Below are positions 1 to 9,193 of a DNA stretch of 64,000 nt, in pieces. The notes under the pieces were generated by a model. The model was not told the DNA's origin. It was given only the letters and a program-made list of their open reading frames with translations, and searched no databases. Both the position numbers and the translations under genes were made by a program. Where the stretch lies: positions 6,747-70,746 of the forward strand of contig NZ_BAABJJ010000027.1 in the NCBI RefSeq assembly GCF_039543245.1, written 5' to 3'. Within the stretch, counting starts at the first letter, position 1, and each line of letters begins with the position of its first letter. The stretch is from Algibacter_G agarivorans (GTDB lineage Bacteria > Bacteroidota > Bacteroidia > Flavobacteriales > Flavobacteriaceae).

Positions 1-777
1 GAAATTAAATCGAAAAAATTCTGGTCGCATTTTTATAATCAGACTAGTTATTTGATTGACCGAAAAATAAAACGAGAAGGGAATAGTTTCAATCTAAATC
101 CTTTTAACAATAATGAAGAAGACCAATTAGGTTTGCAACTCAATTTTAGAAATGTCTTGTTTTTTAATCGTGGTAAGCAACACTATACAACATCTTATAC
201 ATTCCTAGATAACACAACGCGTAATGTTTTATCTGTTGGATTTATTCAAAATAGCTTAAAAAGCCATCAATTAAATTTTAATCATAAAATAGCTGAAAGT
301 TGGTTAATCAATATGCTTTCGGTTTTTGAAAATAATGAAAGTATCAGTGAAAATTTTGCAAGCAAGAACTACAACTTTGATGAAGCCCGATTTAACCCGA
401 AACTTTCGTATTTGTTTAATGATAATTCCAGTTTCGACATCTTTTATCAATTTGCCAGTAAAGACAATACTGTTGGCGATAAGGAATCTTTGAAGCAACA
501 GAAATATGGCGTGTCTTTTACTTTGGCTAGTAGTCAAAAAAGTGCTATAAATGGCGAATTCAACTATTTTTCGAATGCTTACATAGGGAATCCAAATACG
601 CCTGTAGCTTACCAAATATTAGAAGGTTTGCAACCCGGGAAAAACTTTACTTGGAGTTTATTAGCGCAAAAAAAACTAACAGATTTTTTAGATCTTAACT
701 TAAGTTATTTTGGAAGAAAAACGGAGACTAGTAAAACCATTCATTCAGGATCTATTCAGTTAAAGGCTTATTTTTAA
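1..777 (+). CDS. C-terminal part of a large outer-membrane-type protein (5' end outside window)
   Basis: The frame is open from the first base, so the visible 258 residues are the end of a longer protein. An in-frame TTG at 52 is not a credible start. The sequence is rich in alternating polar and hydrophobic residues and ends in the aromatic tail LKAYF, which resembles the C-terminal strand of an outer-membrane beta-barrel. No enzymatic motif is visible. I do not recognise the family. A role as an outer-membrane or cell-surface protein is an inference from composition and the terminal Phe only. It faces the M28 peptidase gene tail to tail. Confidence 0.7.
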   Translation, partial: EIKSKKFWSHFYNQTSYLIDRKIKREGNSFNLNPFNNNEEDQLGLQLNFRNVLFFNRGKQHYTTSYTFLDNTTRNVLSVGFIQNSLKSHQLNFNHKIAESWLINMLSVFENNESISENFASKNYNFDEARFNPKLSYLFNDNSSFDIFYQFASKDNTVGDKESLKQQKYGVSFTLASSQKSAINGEFNYFSNAYIGNPNTPVAYQILEGLQPGKNFTWSLLAQKKLTDFLDLNLSYFGRKTETSKTIHSGSIQLKAYF

Positions 778-843
778 ACTGGTCATCATAAACGGATCTC
801 GTCCCTAAATTCTTTGGGAACGTTCAACCTAACAAATTCATCA

Positions 844-1761
844 TTAAAATTTTGAACAATCTATTTTTTCAAAGACAGAAATAATAGTTTTAACAGCTTC
901 AATATAAAACTCAGGGTGAATATTCTCGTAATCATCCGTTGGCTCGTGATAATCTTTATGGTCTTCAACTCCAAAATACAAAAACGGAATGCCCTTTTTA
1001 TGAAAATTGGCATGGTCAGATGAATACGTCCAATTATCTAAACCATCATAGCCATCATGGCCTATTTTTAGTTTAATTTTATTTGAAGACTCAAAATGTT
1101 TAACAATATATTCTAAGCGCTTGTTGTGTGGGGTGCCTACTGCAAATAGTTCATTTTTAGCACTTCTACTAATCATGTCCATATTCAAATTAACAACGAT
1201 ATGCTTAGTAGAAATAACCGTATTGTCTACAAAGTATTTAGAGCCTTTTAACCCTAATTCTTCACCATCAAAAGCAGCTAAAATCACCGAATGTTTTGGT
1301 GGATTTTTTTTATAATATTCAGCAAAACTAAATAGGGCACTTAAGCCTGAAGCGTTATCATCTGCGCCATTATAAATTTTACCATACTTTACACCTTCAT
1401 GATCATAATGTGCGCTAATAACTATATATTTTTTTGGTGATTCTTTGCCTTTTATAAGTCCCAAAAGATTTATGCCGTTATACTGTTTTCGTTTATTAAT
1501 AAAGGAAAATGATTGTTCATAATTTTTACCCAAAGGCAAAACTTTTAAACTATGAAATTGATTAATAATATATTTTCTAGCTTTTAAAGCACCTTTTGTA
1601 CCTGTTCTTCTGCCTTCAAAAGCATCAGAGGATAGTGACTTAACGTGTTTGAGAAGCTTCTTTTTATCAAATAAAGAACACTCTTTAGGTTCTGTTTGAG
1701 CAAAACTATCTGTCACTTGAAACGTTAAACAGAAAACAAGTAATAAAAGAATTTTATTCAT
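844..1761 (-). CDS. Secreted M28-family zinc metallopeptidase
   Basis: An exported aminopeptidase-like hydrolase of 305 residues, probably periplasmic or surface-exposed. A signal peptide spans about residues 1-21 (hydrophobic core, then SFAQ). The M28 co-catalytic zinc signature is present: H118 and D120 in SAHYDHEG, bridging D134 in NGADDNASG, E167-E168 in FDGEELG, then a later Asp in NLNMDMIS and a His near the C terminus in YHEPTDDYE. The family releases N-terminal amino acids from peptides; the exact substrate cannot be read from the sequence. Length fits single-domain M28 peptidases. It is transcribed alone, divergent from the LRR gene. Confidence 0.93.
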   Translation of the reverse strand: MNKILLLLVFCLTFQVTDSFAQTEPKECSLFDKKKLLKHVKSLSSDAFEGRRTGTKGALKARKYIINQFHSLKVLPLGKNYEQSFSFINKRKQYNGINLLGLIKGKESPKKYIVISAHYDHEGVKYGKIYNGADDNASGLSALFSFAEYYKKNPPKHSVILAAFDGEELGLKGSKYFVDNTVISTKHIVVNLNMDMISRSAKNELFAVGTPHNKRLEYIVKHFESSNKIKLKIGHDGYDGLDNWTYSSDHANFHKKGIPFLYFGVEDHKDYHEPTDDYENIHPEFYIEAVKTIISVFEKIDCSKF

Positions 1762-1942
1762 AATGATTAAATATACGCTCCCAAATTGTTTCTAAATCAA
1801 CATTTAAGAAATATTTTTAAAATTCTTGTCGTGAGTCGAAGTGTACAAACAATAACAATGTTCCAAAATGAGCAATATCATTGCCTAATAATACTAATTT
1901 TTAGAATTTAATTCTTTAAAATAATCTTTTAATTCATGTATC

Positions 1943-3310
1943 ATGAAAACAAAACTACTAGTATTCACAATTTTTATAATCACAAGCATGTTATTACATG
2001 CTCAAAGTACTGCAATTCCTGATGCTAATTTTGAACAAGCATTGATTGATCTAAATATTGATACGGATAATACTATTAATGGTAGCGTTGCTACTGTTGA
2101 TATTTCTGGTGTTAAGTCATTAATTATCAGAAGTAAAAATATTAGTAATCTAACTGGTATTCAAGATTTTTCATCCTTAATCCAATTAGATTGTTCCTAC
2201 AATCAACTTACATCTTTAAATGTAACTCAAAACTCTGCTTTAACACAAATAACTGTTTATGACAATCAACTTACAGCTCTAGATGTTAGCCAAAATACTG
2301 CTTTAACAAGATTAACTTGTCCGGGTAATCAACTTACGACTTTAGATGTAACTCAAAATCTTGATTTGACAAGTTTAGGTTGTAGCGACAATCAACTTAC
2401 AAATCTAGATATAAGTCAAAATACACTTTTAGGGAGTTTAAGTTGTTCTAACAATCTAATTACTAGTTTAGATGTAGCTCAAAATACACTTTTAGGAAGT
2501 TTAAGTTGTTCTAACAATCTACTTACTAGTCTAAATGTAAGTCAAAATACTAATTTAACAGAGTTGGGATGTGGTAACAATCAACTTGCAATTTTAAACA
2601 TAAGTCAAAACACACTTTTACAGATTTTTAGTTGTTCTAACAATCAACTTACAACTCTAGATATAAGTCAAAATACAATGTTAGGAAATTTAGATTGTTC
2701 TAACAATTTACTTACAAATTTAATTTTAAATCCATCTATAACTTATTTAACTTGTTCTAATAATGAAATACAAAGTTTAGATTTAAGTCAAAATACTTAT
2801 TTATATTTATTAGAGTGTGACTACAATCAACTTATATCTATAGATGTAAGTCACATTTCCAATATTCATGATTTAATTTGTAACAACAATCTACTTACGA
2901 GTTTAAATGTGAAAAACGGCAATAATTGGGGATTACAACAGTTTATTGCAACGAATAATCCTTCGTTATCATGTATTGACGTTGATAATGTAACTGATGC
3001 TAATAATAATTTTGGATGGGAAAAAGATGACACCACAACTTATTCAGAAGATTGTAGCACAATGAGCATTGAAGACTTTAATAATTATACATTCTCAATG
3101 TATCCTAATCCTGTTAGTAATGAGTTGATTATTGATTTTATTGAAGAAGCGCGCTATTCAATAATCCATTTAAATGGTCAGACCTTAAGACAAGGTAATT
3201 TAACCAAAGGAGAAAGTGCTATAGACTTTTCCAATATCTCTTCTGGATTATACTTTGTAAAAGTTAAAACAGATAAAGCCATTATCACTAAAAAATTGAT
3301 AAAACAATAA
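1943..3310 (+). CDS. Secreted leucine-rich-repeat protein with T9SS type A sorting domain
   Basis: A 455-residue cell-surface protein. Residues 1-20 form a signal peptide ending in LLHAQ. From about residue 50 to 330 there are roughly 13 tandem repeats of about 21 residues with the pattern L-x2-L-x-C-S-x-NQLT-x-LDVSQNT. This is a bacterial LRR solenoid with a conserved Cys in each turn. Residues 375-455 form a type IX secretion tail (MYPNPVSNELIIDF, then SSGLYFVKVKT and KKLIKQ), so it should be exported and anchored or released at the surface. LRR proteins usually bind proteins or glycans; the ligand is unknown. A strong hairpin terminator follows. Confidence 0.92.
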   Translation: MKTKLLVFTIFIITSMLLHAQSTAIPDANFEQALIDLNIDTDNTINGSVATVDISGVKSLIIRSKNISNLTGIQDFSSLIQLDCSYNQLTSLNVTQNSALTQITVYDNQLTALDVSQNTALTRLTCPGNQLTTLDVTQNLDLTSLGCSDNQLTNLDISQNTLLGSLSCSNNLITSLDVAQNTLLGSLSCSNNLLTSLNVSQNTNLTELGCGNNQLAILNISQNTLLQIFSCSNNQLTTLDISQNTMLGNLDCSNNLLTNLILNPSITYLTCSNNEIQSLDLSQNTYLYLLECDYNQLISIDVSHISNIHDLICNNNLLTSLNVKNGNNWGLQQFIATNNPSLSCIDVDNVTDANNNFGWEKDDTTTYSEDCSTMSIEDFNNYTFSMYPNPVSNELIIDFIEEARYSIIHLNGQTLRQGNLTKGESAIDFSNISSGLYFVKVKTDKAIITKKLIKQ

Positions 3311-3316
3311 GGCAAT

Positions 3317-3348
3317 AAAAAATCCCAAACAACAGCTTGGGATTTTTG
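3317..3348 (+). terminator. Intrinsic terminator after the LRR gene
   Basis: The inverted repeat AATCCCAA (3321-3328) and TTGGGATT (3337-3344) is followed by a T-run. An A-run lies on the other side, so the hairpin could also act for the minus strand. It lies seven bases after the LRR stop codon. Confidence 0.85.
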
Positions 3349-3356
3349 TTATTATT

Positions 3357-3382
3357 AGATGCTGAATCAAGTTCAGCATGAC
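3357..3382 (-). repeat. Small palindromic intergenic repeat (GTCAT...ATCT type)
   Basis: Read on the minus strand this is GTCATGCTGAAC followed by TTGATTCAGCATCT, a hairpin with the stem ATGCTGAA/TTCAGCAT. It has the same frame (GTCAT, stem-loop, ATCT) as the elements at 25657, 28281 and 46261, but a different stem sequence. It sits between the LRR terminator and the end of sdhB. Confidence 0.6.
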
Positions 3383-3388
3383 TTTAAT

Positions 3389-4138
3389 TTATTTCAGATT
3401 AGCTTTCATAAGTTCTCTATTCATTCTAGCAATGTTGTCTAAAGAAATTCCTTTAGGACATTCCACCTCACAGGCGCCTGTATTGGTACAGTTACCAAAA
3501 CCTTCTAAATCCATTTGAGCCACCATGTTTTGCACGCGGTCTGCTGCTTCAACTTGTCCTTGAGGTAATAAAGCATATTGCGATACTTTTGCACCTACAA
3601 ATAACATAGCAGAAGAGTTTTTACAAGTTGCTACACAAGCACCACATCCAATACAAGCTGCTGCATCCATAGCCTCATCTGCTGCGTGTTTAGAAATTGG
3701 AAGGCCATTAGCATCTTGAGTATTCCCTGATGTATTTACAGAAATGTAACCACCAGCATGCTGAATACGTTCAAACGCCATTCTATCAACAATTAAATCC
3801 TTTATTACAGGAAATGCTGCTGCTCTAAATGGCTCAATTGTAATGGTGTCGCCATCGTTAAACATTCTCATGTGTAACTGGCATGTTGTAATCCCTCTAT
3901 CCGGCCCATGTGCCTCTCCATTGATGTACAATGAGCACATGCCGCAAATTCCTTCACGACAATCATGGTCGAATGCTACAGGTTCCTCGCCAGAGTTTAC
4001 CAATTGTTCGTTCAAAACATCGAGCATTTCTAAAAAAGACATATGCTCTGAAATATCAGTGACTTTATAATCGACCATTTGACCCTTTGCATCTGAGTCT
4101 TTTTGTCTCCAAATTTTAAGTGTTAGATTCATCATCAT
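3389..4138 (-). CDS. sdhB: Succinate dehydrogenase/fumarate reductase iron-sulfur subunit
   Basis: The electron-transfer subunit of complex II carries electrons between the flavoprotein and the membrane quinone site through three Fe-S centres. All three ligand sets are visible: CREGICGMCS plus a later Cys for the [2Fe-2S] centre, CIGCGACVATC, and CTNTGACEVECPKGI for the [4Fe-4S] and [3Fe-4S] centres. Its 249 residues are normal for the Bacteroidota type. The start is one of three consecutive Met codons; MNLTLKIW is probably the functional beginning. It is last in the sdhCAB operon, 8 bp after sdhA. Confidence 0.97.
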   Translation of the reverse strand: MMMNLTLKIWRQKDSDAKGQMVDYKVTDISEHMSFLEMLDVLNEQLVNSGEEPVAFDHDCREGICGMCSLYINGEAHGPDRGITTCQLHMRMFNDGDTITIEPFRAAAFPVIKDLIVDRMAFERIQHAGGYISVNTSGNTQDANGLPISKHAADEAMDAAACIGCGACVATCKNSSAMLFVGAKVSQYALLPQGQVEAADRVQNMVAQMDLEGFGNCTNTGACEVECPKGISLDNIARMNRELMKANLK

Positions 4139-4146
4139 GCCTTTTC

Positions 4147-6162
4147 TTATTTGTATGAACGTTGTTTTAATTCAATATCTTTAAACTCTAATTGTTCTTT
4201 ATGTAAAACCGCATCAGCAGGTTCTCCTTTATATTCCCAAGCAGATACAAAAGCAAAATCTTTATCATCACGTTTTGCTTCTCCTTTTTGCTCACCTTCT
4301 AATTCTACAGATTCCTCTCTAAAGTGTCCGCCACAAGATTCGTTTCTTACTAAAGCATCTTTGGCAAATAACTCTCCTAATTCTAAAAAGTCTGCTACAC
4401 GACCAGCTTTTTCTAATTCAGTGTTCATCTCATTTGCATTTCCAGGAACTTTAACATCTTTCCAGAATTCTTCACGAATAACTTTAATTTCAGCCATAGC
4501 TGCTTTTAAATCTTTTTCGTTACGCGACATGCCTACTTTATCCCACATTACTTTACCTAAGCGTTTGTGGAAATGGTCAACAGATTTTGTACCTTTATTG
4601 TTGATAAAGAATTCGATTCTATCTTTTACTTCTTTTTCAACTTCGTCAAACTCTTTAGTTTCAGTAGAAATTTTTCCTGTTCTAATATCATCAGATAAAT
4701 AATCACCAATGGTATAAGGCAATACAAAATAACCATCGGCTAAACCTTGCATTAAAGCAGAAGCTCCAAGTCTGTTAGCGCCATGGTCAGAGAAGTTTGC
4801 TTCACCAATACAATATAAACCTTCAACGGTAGTCATTAAGTTGTAATCAACCCAAACGCCACCCATTGTATAATGAGTCGCAGGATATATCATCATTGGA
4901 GTTTCGTACGGGTTTTCAGCGATGATTTTCTCATACATCTGAAATAAATTCCCGTATTTTGCTTCAATAATTTCTTGACCTAATTTTATGATGTCTTCTT
5001 TAGAAGCATTTTGAATTCCTTTTATTTTTGCTTGCTCACTTCCATAGCGTTCAAAAGCAGCAGCAAAATCTAAATATACGGCTTCACCTGTTGCATTTAC
5101 ACCATAACCAGCATCACAACGCTCTTTTGCTGCTCTTGACGCTACATCACGAGGCACCAAGTTCCCAAACGCTGGATAGCGACGCTCTAAGTAGTAATCT
5201 CTATCTTCTTCAGCAATTTGTGTTGGTTTTAATTTACCTTCTTGAATGGCTTTAGCATCTTCTAATTTTGCGGGCACCCAAATTCTACCATCATTACGTA
5301 ATGATTCAGACATCAACGTTAATTTAGATTGGTAATCTCCAGAACGGGGAATACATGTTGGGTGAATTTGTGTGAAACAAGGATTTGCAAAGTAGGCTCC
5401 TTTTTTGTGGATTTTCCATGCTGCAGTGGCATTAGAACCCATGGCATTAGTTGATAAGAAATAAACATTTCCGTATCCTCCAGTTGCAATAACAACAGCA
5501 TGAGCGGAATGACGTTCTATCTCACCAGTAATTAAATTACGTGCAATAATGCCTCTTGCTTTACCATCAACTTTTACAACATCTAACATTTCGTGACGAT
5601 TGAACATTTCAATTTTACCACGAGCTATTTGACGATTCATTGCTGAATAAGCACCTAATAACAATTGTTGTCCTGTTTGACCTTTAGCATAGAATGTTCT
5701 GGATACTAAAACACCTCCAAATGAACGGTTGTCTAATAATCCACCATAATCACGTGCAAAAGGAACCCCTTGAGCCACACATTGGTCGATAATATTTCCA
5801 GAAACTTCTGCTAAACGATAAACGTTTGCTTCACGAGAACGATAATCACCTCCTTTAACTGTATCATAAAAAAGACGATAATTAGAATCACCATCTCCCA
5901 TATAATTTTTTGCAGCATTAATTCCACCTTGTGCTGCAATTGAATGCGCTCTACGAGGAGAATCTTGATAAGCAAAAGCTTTTACATTATATCCTAATTC
6001 TGCTAACGTTGCGGCAGCAGAACCTCCAGCTAATCCTGTTCCAACTACAATAATGTCGATATGACGTTTGTTTGCAGGATTAACAAGATTGATTTTGTCT
6101 TTATACGTTGTCCATTTATCTTTAATTGGACCTTTTGGTACTTTTGAGTCTAACGTTGCCAT
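4147..6162 (-). CDS. sdhA: Succinate dehydrogenase/fumarate reductase flavoprotein subunit
   Basis: The catalytic flavoprotein, 671 residues, interconverts succinate and fumarate on the cytoplasmic face of the membrane. The N-terminal FAD dinucleotide fold is seen as VVGTGLAGGSAAATLAELG. The covalent FAD histidine lies in RRAHSIAAQGGINAAKNY. Active-site stretches such as THYTMGGVWVD and NRLGASALMQG are intact. The length and the arrangement with a single cytochrome b subunit match the Bacteroidota complex II, which can run as succinate dehydrogenase or as fumarate reductase; sequence alone does not decide the direction. It is the middle gene of sdhCAB, 2 bp after sdhC. Confidence 0.97.
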   Translation of the reverse strand: MATLDSKVPKGPIKDKWTTYKDKINLVNPANKRHIDIIVVGTGLAGGSAAATLAELGYNVKAFAYQDSPRRAHSIAAQGGINAAKNYMGDGDSNYRLFYDTVKGGDYRSREANVYRLAEVSGNIIDQCVAQGVPFARDYGGLLDNRSFGGVLVSRTFYAKGQTGQQLLLGAYSAMNRQIARGKIEMFNRHEMLDVVKVDGKARGIIARNLITGEIERHSAHAVVIATGGYGNVYFLSTNAMGSNATAAWKIHKKGAYFANPCFTQIHPTCIPRSGDYQSKLTLMSESLRNDGRIWVPAKLEDAKAIQEGKLKPTQIAEEDRDYYLERRYPAFGNLVPRDVASRAAKERCDAGYGVNATGEAVYLDFAAAFERYGSEQAKIKGIQNASKEDIIKLGQEIIEAKYGNLFQMYEKIIAENPYETPMMIYPATHYTMGGVWVDYNLMTTVEGLYCIGEANFSDHGANRLGASALMQGLADGYFVLPYTIGDYLSDDIRTGKISTETKEFDEVEKEVKDRIEFFINNKGTKSVDHFHKRLGKVMWDKVGMSRNEKDLKAAMAEIKVIREEFWKDVKVPGNANEMNTELEKAGRVADFLELGELFAKDALVRNESCGGHFREESVELEGEQKGEAKRDDKDFAFVSAWEYKGEPADAVLHKEQLEFKDIELKQRSYK

Positions 6163-6164
6163 AT

Positions 6165-6845
6165 CTATGATAATACGTATTTAAGGTGATGATAAAGTGC
6201 TATAATTATAAACCCTAATGGAATTATAATTGAATATCCTTTCCCAATATTCTGTAATGTTTTCTTTCTACCCGCAGTTACTCCCATAGATTGAAAAGCA
6301 GATGTAAATCCATGTGCTAAATGCAATCCTAATAACACAAAAGCAACTACATAAGCAATCGTTCTTATATGACTGTGAAATTTCTCTACCAGTTCATGGA
6401 AGTATCTAAATTCACCATGGTGTAAACCAGACATGTCTCCAACAAGATATTTAGTGTTTAATTCTGGAATCCAAAAATCAATAAAATGGAGTACAATAAA
6501 TGCAAGTATTGCCAGCCCACTGTAAATCATGTTTCTACTCATCCAGGTTGAATTTGCTGCACCGTTATTTTTAGCATATGATACACCATTTGCTTTTTTA
6601 TTCTTAATTTCTAATACAAAGCCCATAACAAAATGAAACACCACGCCAAATATTAAAACGGGCTGTAGCGCAAATTGTATTAACGGGTTTGTTCCCATAA
6701 AATGAGACAATTGATTAAAGACCTCTTCACTAAAAAGTGATGTGATATTTACCGCTAAATGAATAATTAAGAAAAACATGAGGAAGAATGCTGAAAGTGC
6801 CATGGCTACTTTTCTTCCAATTGAAGATTTAAAAAATCCGCTCAT
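6165..6845 (-). CDS. sdhC: Succinate dehydrogenase cytochrome b subunit
   Basis: The membrane anchor of complex II, 226 residues with about five predicted transmembrane helices and several His residues within or next to them (LIIHLAVN, VFHFVMGF, VLHFIDFW, GLHLAHGF). These are the expected ligands for two haem b groups. A single fused anchor is the type B arrangement used with menaquinone. It is the first gene of the operon and has a well-formed promoter about 27 bp upstream. Confidence 0.95.
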   Translation of the reverse strand: MSGFFKSSIGRKVAMALSAFFLMFFLIIHLAVNITSLFSEEVFNQLSHFMGTNPLIQFALQPVLIFGVVFHFVMGFVLEIKNKKANGVSYAKNNGAANSTWMSRNMIYSGLAILAFIVLHFIDFWIPELNTKYLVGDMSGLHHGEFRYFHELVEKFHSHIRTIAYVVAFVLLGLHLAHGFTSAFQSMGVTAGRKKTLQNIGKGYSIIIPLGFIIIALYHHLKYVLS

Positions 6846-6871
6846 TATTTTGAAGTTATTTTAATTGATTA

Positions 6872-6903
6872 GCAAAGGTAAGCTAGGATAGAGTTTTAGA
6901 CAA
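6872..6903 (-). promoter_or_regulatory. Bacteroidota-type promoter of sdhCAB
   Basis: On the minus strand TTG at 6903-6901 is followed by exactly 20 bases and then TACCTTTGC (6880-6872). This matches the Bacteroidota sigma-A consensus TTG-N19-21-TAnnTTTG. It is the best-formed promoter in the window. Confidence 0.75.
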
Positions 6904-6962
6904 CTAACAAATGTCATGTTTTTGCTATTTAGAATGATTTTAAAGAAAATTATAACAGTTCA

Positions 6963-6992
6963 TAAAAAAAGACACTCAACTTTGAGTGCCTC
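6963..6992 (-). terminator. Terminator downstream of the first TIG metalloprotease gene
   Basis: On the minus strand GGCACTCAA and TTGAGTGTC form a stem, followed by seven T residues. It lies about 25 bp after the stop codon of the gene ending at 7017 and insulates it from sdhC. Confidence 0.8.
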
Positions 6993-7016
6993 AATCCTTT
7001 TTCATCTTAAAAAATA

Positions 7017-8846
7017 CTATTCCAAAATAAGTTTTTTAGTAATAAACGCTGTTTCAGAGTGAATATTAACAAAATAAATACCTTTAGAAACTCCTGCTAA
7101 ACCAATAGTTGTTAAGCCAGATGTATTTGAAATGTCTCTTTTAACAATAAGCCTTCCCGATACATCAAAAACAACAACCTTCTCTAAATTAATATGTCCA
7201 TCATTACGTATAAACAAATGGCCTTTAGTTGGATTTGGATAAACTTTAATGCCTTCATTTAATTTATCTTCTTCAATACCTAAAGCGCAATTACCAGAAA
7301 AATTAGTCATTAAAGGCTTACCGCATACTGGATTGTCTGTGCTATGTTCTTGTATCATGGTTGCGCCTTCAATATTGTCAGAACTTAAAAACCGTAACGA
7401 TTCTCCTTTAGCAATAGCAAAATGCATTATATTGTCTGTATCAATAATATGATCCATTTGCCTGCAATGGCCTAATTCATGAAGCGCAACACTTTCAAAA
7501 TCAAACTCGGTACTACTGGGGTTTTGTGAATTAAAGTTCCAATTGGTTTCATCATCAAATAGGATATCAAATTCAGTTACATACCATTCCAAACTAGAAG
7601 CGCCATTTTTTGTTACCGTACATCCTGAATAGTGGGAGGTTCTTAAACCAAGAACGGTGTCGGGTAGATTGTCATCTGGATTGGTACTTGTACTGTCATC
7701 AAAAGTTAATACATTAATACCATCTAAATTTGCTTTATGTTGTGCGCTAGGACTTGTTATAATGTTTGATTCATTCAAAATCCAATTAAGCTGAGTTTCG
7801 CAACTCCAAGTTTTTAATGCTCTTTGAAGTGCTTCTTTTGCTCCAGTTTGCTCAGAAAAACCCGATGACATATGCCACGTATATCCGCCACTACCATTAT
7901 CATTAATTAATTGTGTTTTATATGCCACATTAACTCCTGAGTTAACATAATCTGAAACTATATTGGCTTGAGCATACCTAATGAATAATGTGTCGCTAGA
8001 AATTAAAAGGCTGCCATCATTATTGGTTACTTTTACTTTTCCTGTTCCAGCTTCAGAAGGAATTTCAACCGTAATTCTCGTATCTGTCCAAGTTAATATT
8101 TGACTATCTAAAGCATTTATAAAACCCGCACCTCCTTTATCAGCGTTACTAAAGCCAACTTTGCCTTTTGTAGTGCCAAAATTAGAACCTGTAATAGTTA
8201 AAACGGATTCTGTACCAGCTGTTGAATTTGTAGGAGAAAAGTTTGTAATGGTTACTGGAAGTGAATTGCTTGTTTTATTTGATATTGAGGTATCATTTTG
8301 AACATCAAAATTTGTTAGTTGAATATAATCAGTTTTTGTATAGCTCTTTATTTCATTGTAAAAAGAATTTGCAATTCCTTTTTTAGAAGTAAATTGATTT
8401 ATTGCAGTATCACTATCTAAATCATATTTATAAAACCCTTGCAATGATCCGTAGGGTTTAAATTTAATTTTATTAGTCTCTTTTTTAGATTCTAATTCTA
8501 CATGGCTATTGTATAAGGTAAAAACACCCGCATCATCTATGTTTAGTTTTAAACTTGGATAGACAATTTGAGCATCCATACCAATAACTCCACCAAGTGT
8601 TATAATTTCAATTGTCGGTAATATTTCGCCCTTAAATATTTTAGAGACTTCAACGGTATTTATAGTATATATTTTTTGATGATTTGTATCCCAAAAAGAT
8701 TTTTTTGAAAGTACTCTTCCTTCTAATACTAATGTTGATTTTTCAATTTGTTTGTTTAATGATACTTTTTTAAGCATTAGTTGTGCAGATATTGATTTAG
8801 TTAATACTAAAAACAACAACAAACTAATTAGTGCATGTTTCTTCAT
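7017..8846 (-). CDS. Secreted metzincin-like metalloprotease with TIG domain and T9SS tail
   Basis: A 609-residue exported protein, probably a zinc protease. It has a signal peptide (residues 1-22), an N-terminal region of unknown fold, an IPT/TIG immunoglobulin-like domain at about 195-300 (PVTITNFSPTNSTAGTESVL), then a matrixin-like catalytic region. The zinc motif is HELGHCRQMDH at 456-466 (H456, E457, H460, H466), with a possible Met-turn in DNIMHFAIAKG. The usual Gly of HExxHxxGxxH is Gln. The C terminus is a type A T9SS sorting domain (VYPNPTKGHLFI, ending KKLILE). It is paralogous over its whole length to the gene at 9194-11008, so the pair arose by tandem duplication. Confidence 0.9.
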   Translation of the reverse strand: MKKHALISLLLFLVLTKSISAQLMLKKVSLNKQIEKSTLVLEGRVLSKKSFWDTNHQKIYTINTVEVSKIFKGEILPTIEIITLGGVIGMDAQIVYPSLKLNIDDAGVFTLYNSHVELESKKETNKIKFKPYGSLQGFYKYDLDSDTAINQFTSKKGIANSFYNEIKSYTKTDYIQLTNFDVQNDTSISNKTSNSLPVTITNFSPTNSTAGTESVLTITGSNFGTTKGKVGFSNADKGGAGFINALDSQILTWTDTRITVEIPSEAGTGKVKVTNNDGSLLISSDTLFIRYAQANIVSDYVNSGVNVAYKTQLINDNGSGGYTWHMSSGFSEQTGAKEALQRALKTWSCETQLNWILNESNIITSPSAQHKANLDGINVLTFDDSTSTNPDDNLPDTVLGLRTSHYSGCTVTKNGASSLEWYVTEFDILFDDETNWNFNSQNPSSTEFDFESVALHELGHCRQMDHIIDTDNIMHFAIAKGESLRFLSSDNIEGATMIQEHSTDNPVCGKPLMTNFSGNCALGIEEDKLNEGIKVYPNPTKGHLFIRNDGHINLEKVVVFDVSGRLIVKRDISNTSGLTTIGLAGVSKGIYFVNIHSETAFITKKLILE

Positions 8847-9193
8847 TCTTTCAATTTATAAATAGTTAAATTACACCACATTATGGAGGGATAGGGGTGA
8901 TTGGTTTTATCTACGGGAAGATTTCACTTTTAGACTATTGAGATATGTTAAAATCGATAAGAAGTTATAGATTGAATACTTTTTATTACAAACTGAAAAT
9001 CAAATACTTACAAAAGTTTATTTTGATTTAGAACTGATCTTGACTTTTGTTTTTAATCGAAATTGAGATAAGATTATTTTTGAAAGGTATAGCATCGCTG
9101 CGCATAAGAAAATAGGTGAAATATGGGAAAATTTTAGCTACATTTTTGGAAATAGAAAAAGGCAAGATGAGTTCTTAGAAGTTTATTTGGTTA
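8847..9193. other. Intergenic stretch between the two TIG metalloproteases
   Basis: This 347-bp AT-rich gap separates two tandem genes on the minus strand. I find no convincing ORF, RNA gene or strong hairpin in it. It must hold the promoter of the downstream gene (7017-8846), but I see only weak TAnnTTT matches near 8870. Confidence 0.5.

Noticed and set aside
777..843. Weak hairpin CGTCCC/GGGAACG between the first two genes as a terminator
   Set aside because: The stem is imperfect and there is no T-run on either side.
2160..2930. Tandem repeats of about 63 bp resembling a CRISPR or minisatellite
   Set aside because: The period matches a 21-residue leucine-rich repeat in an open reading frame. 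There are no spacers of constant length between identical repeats.
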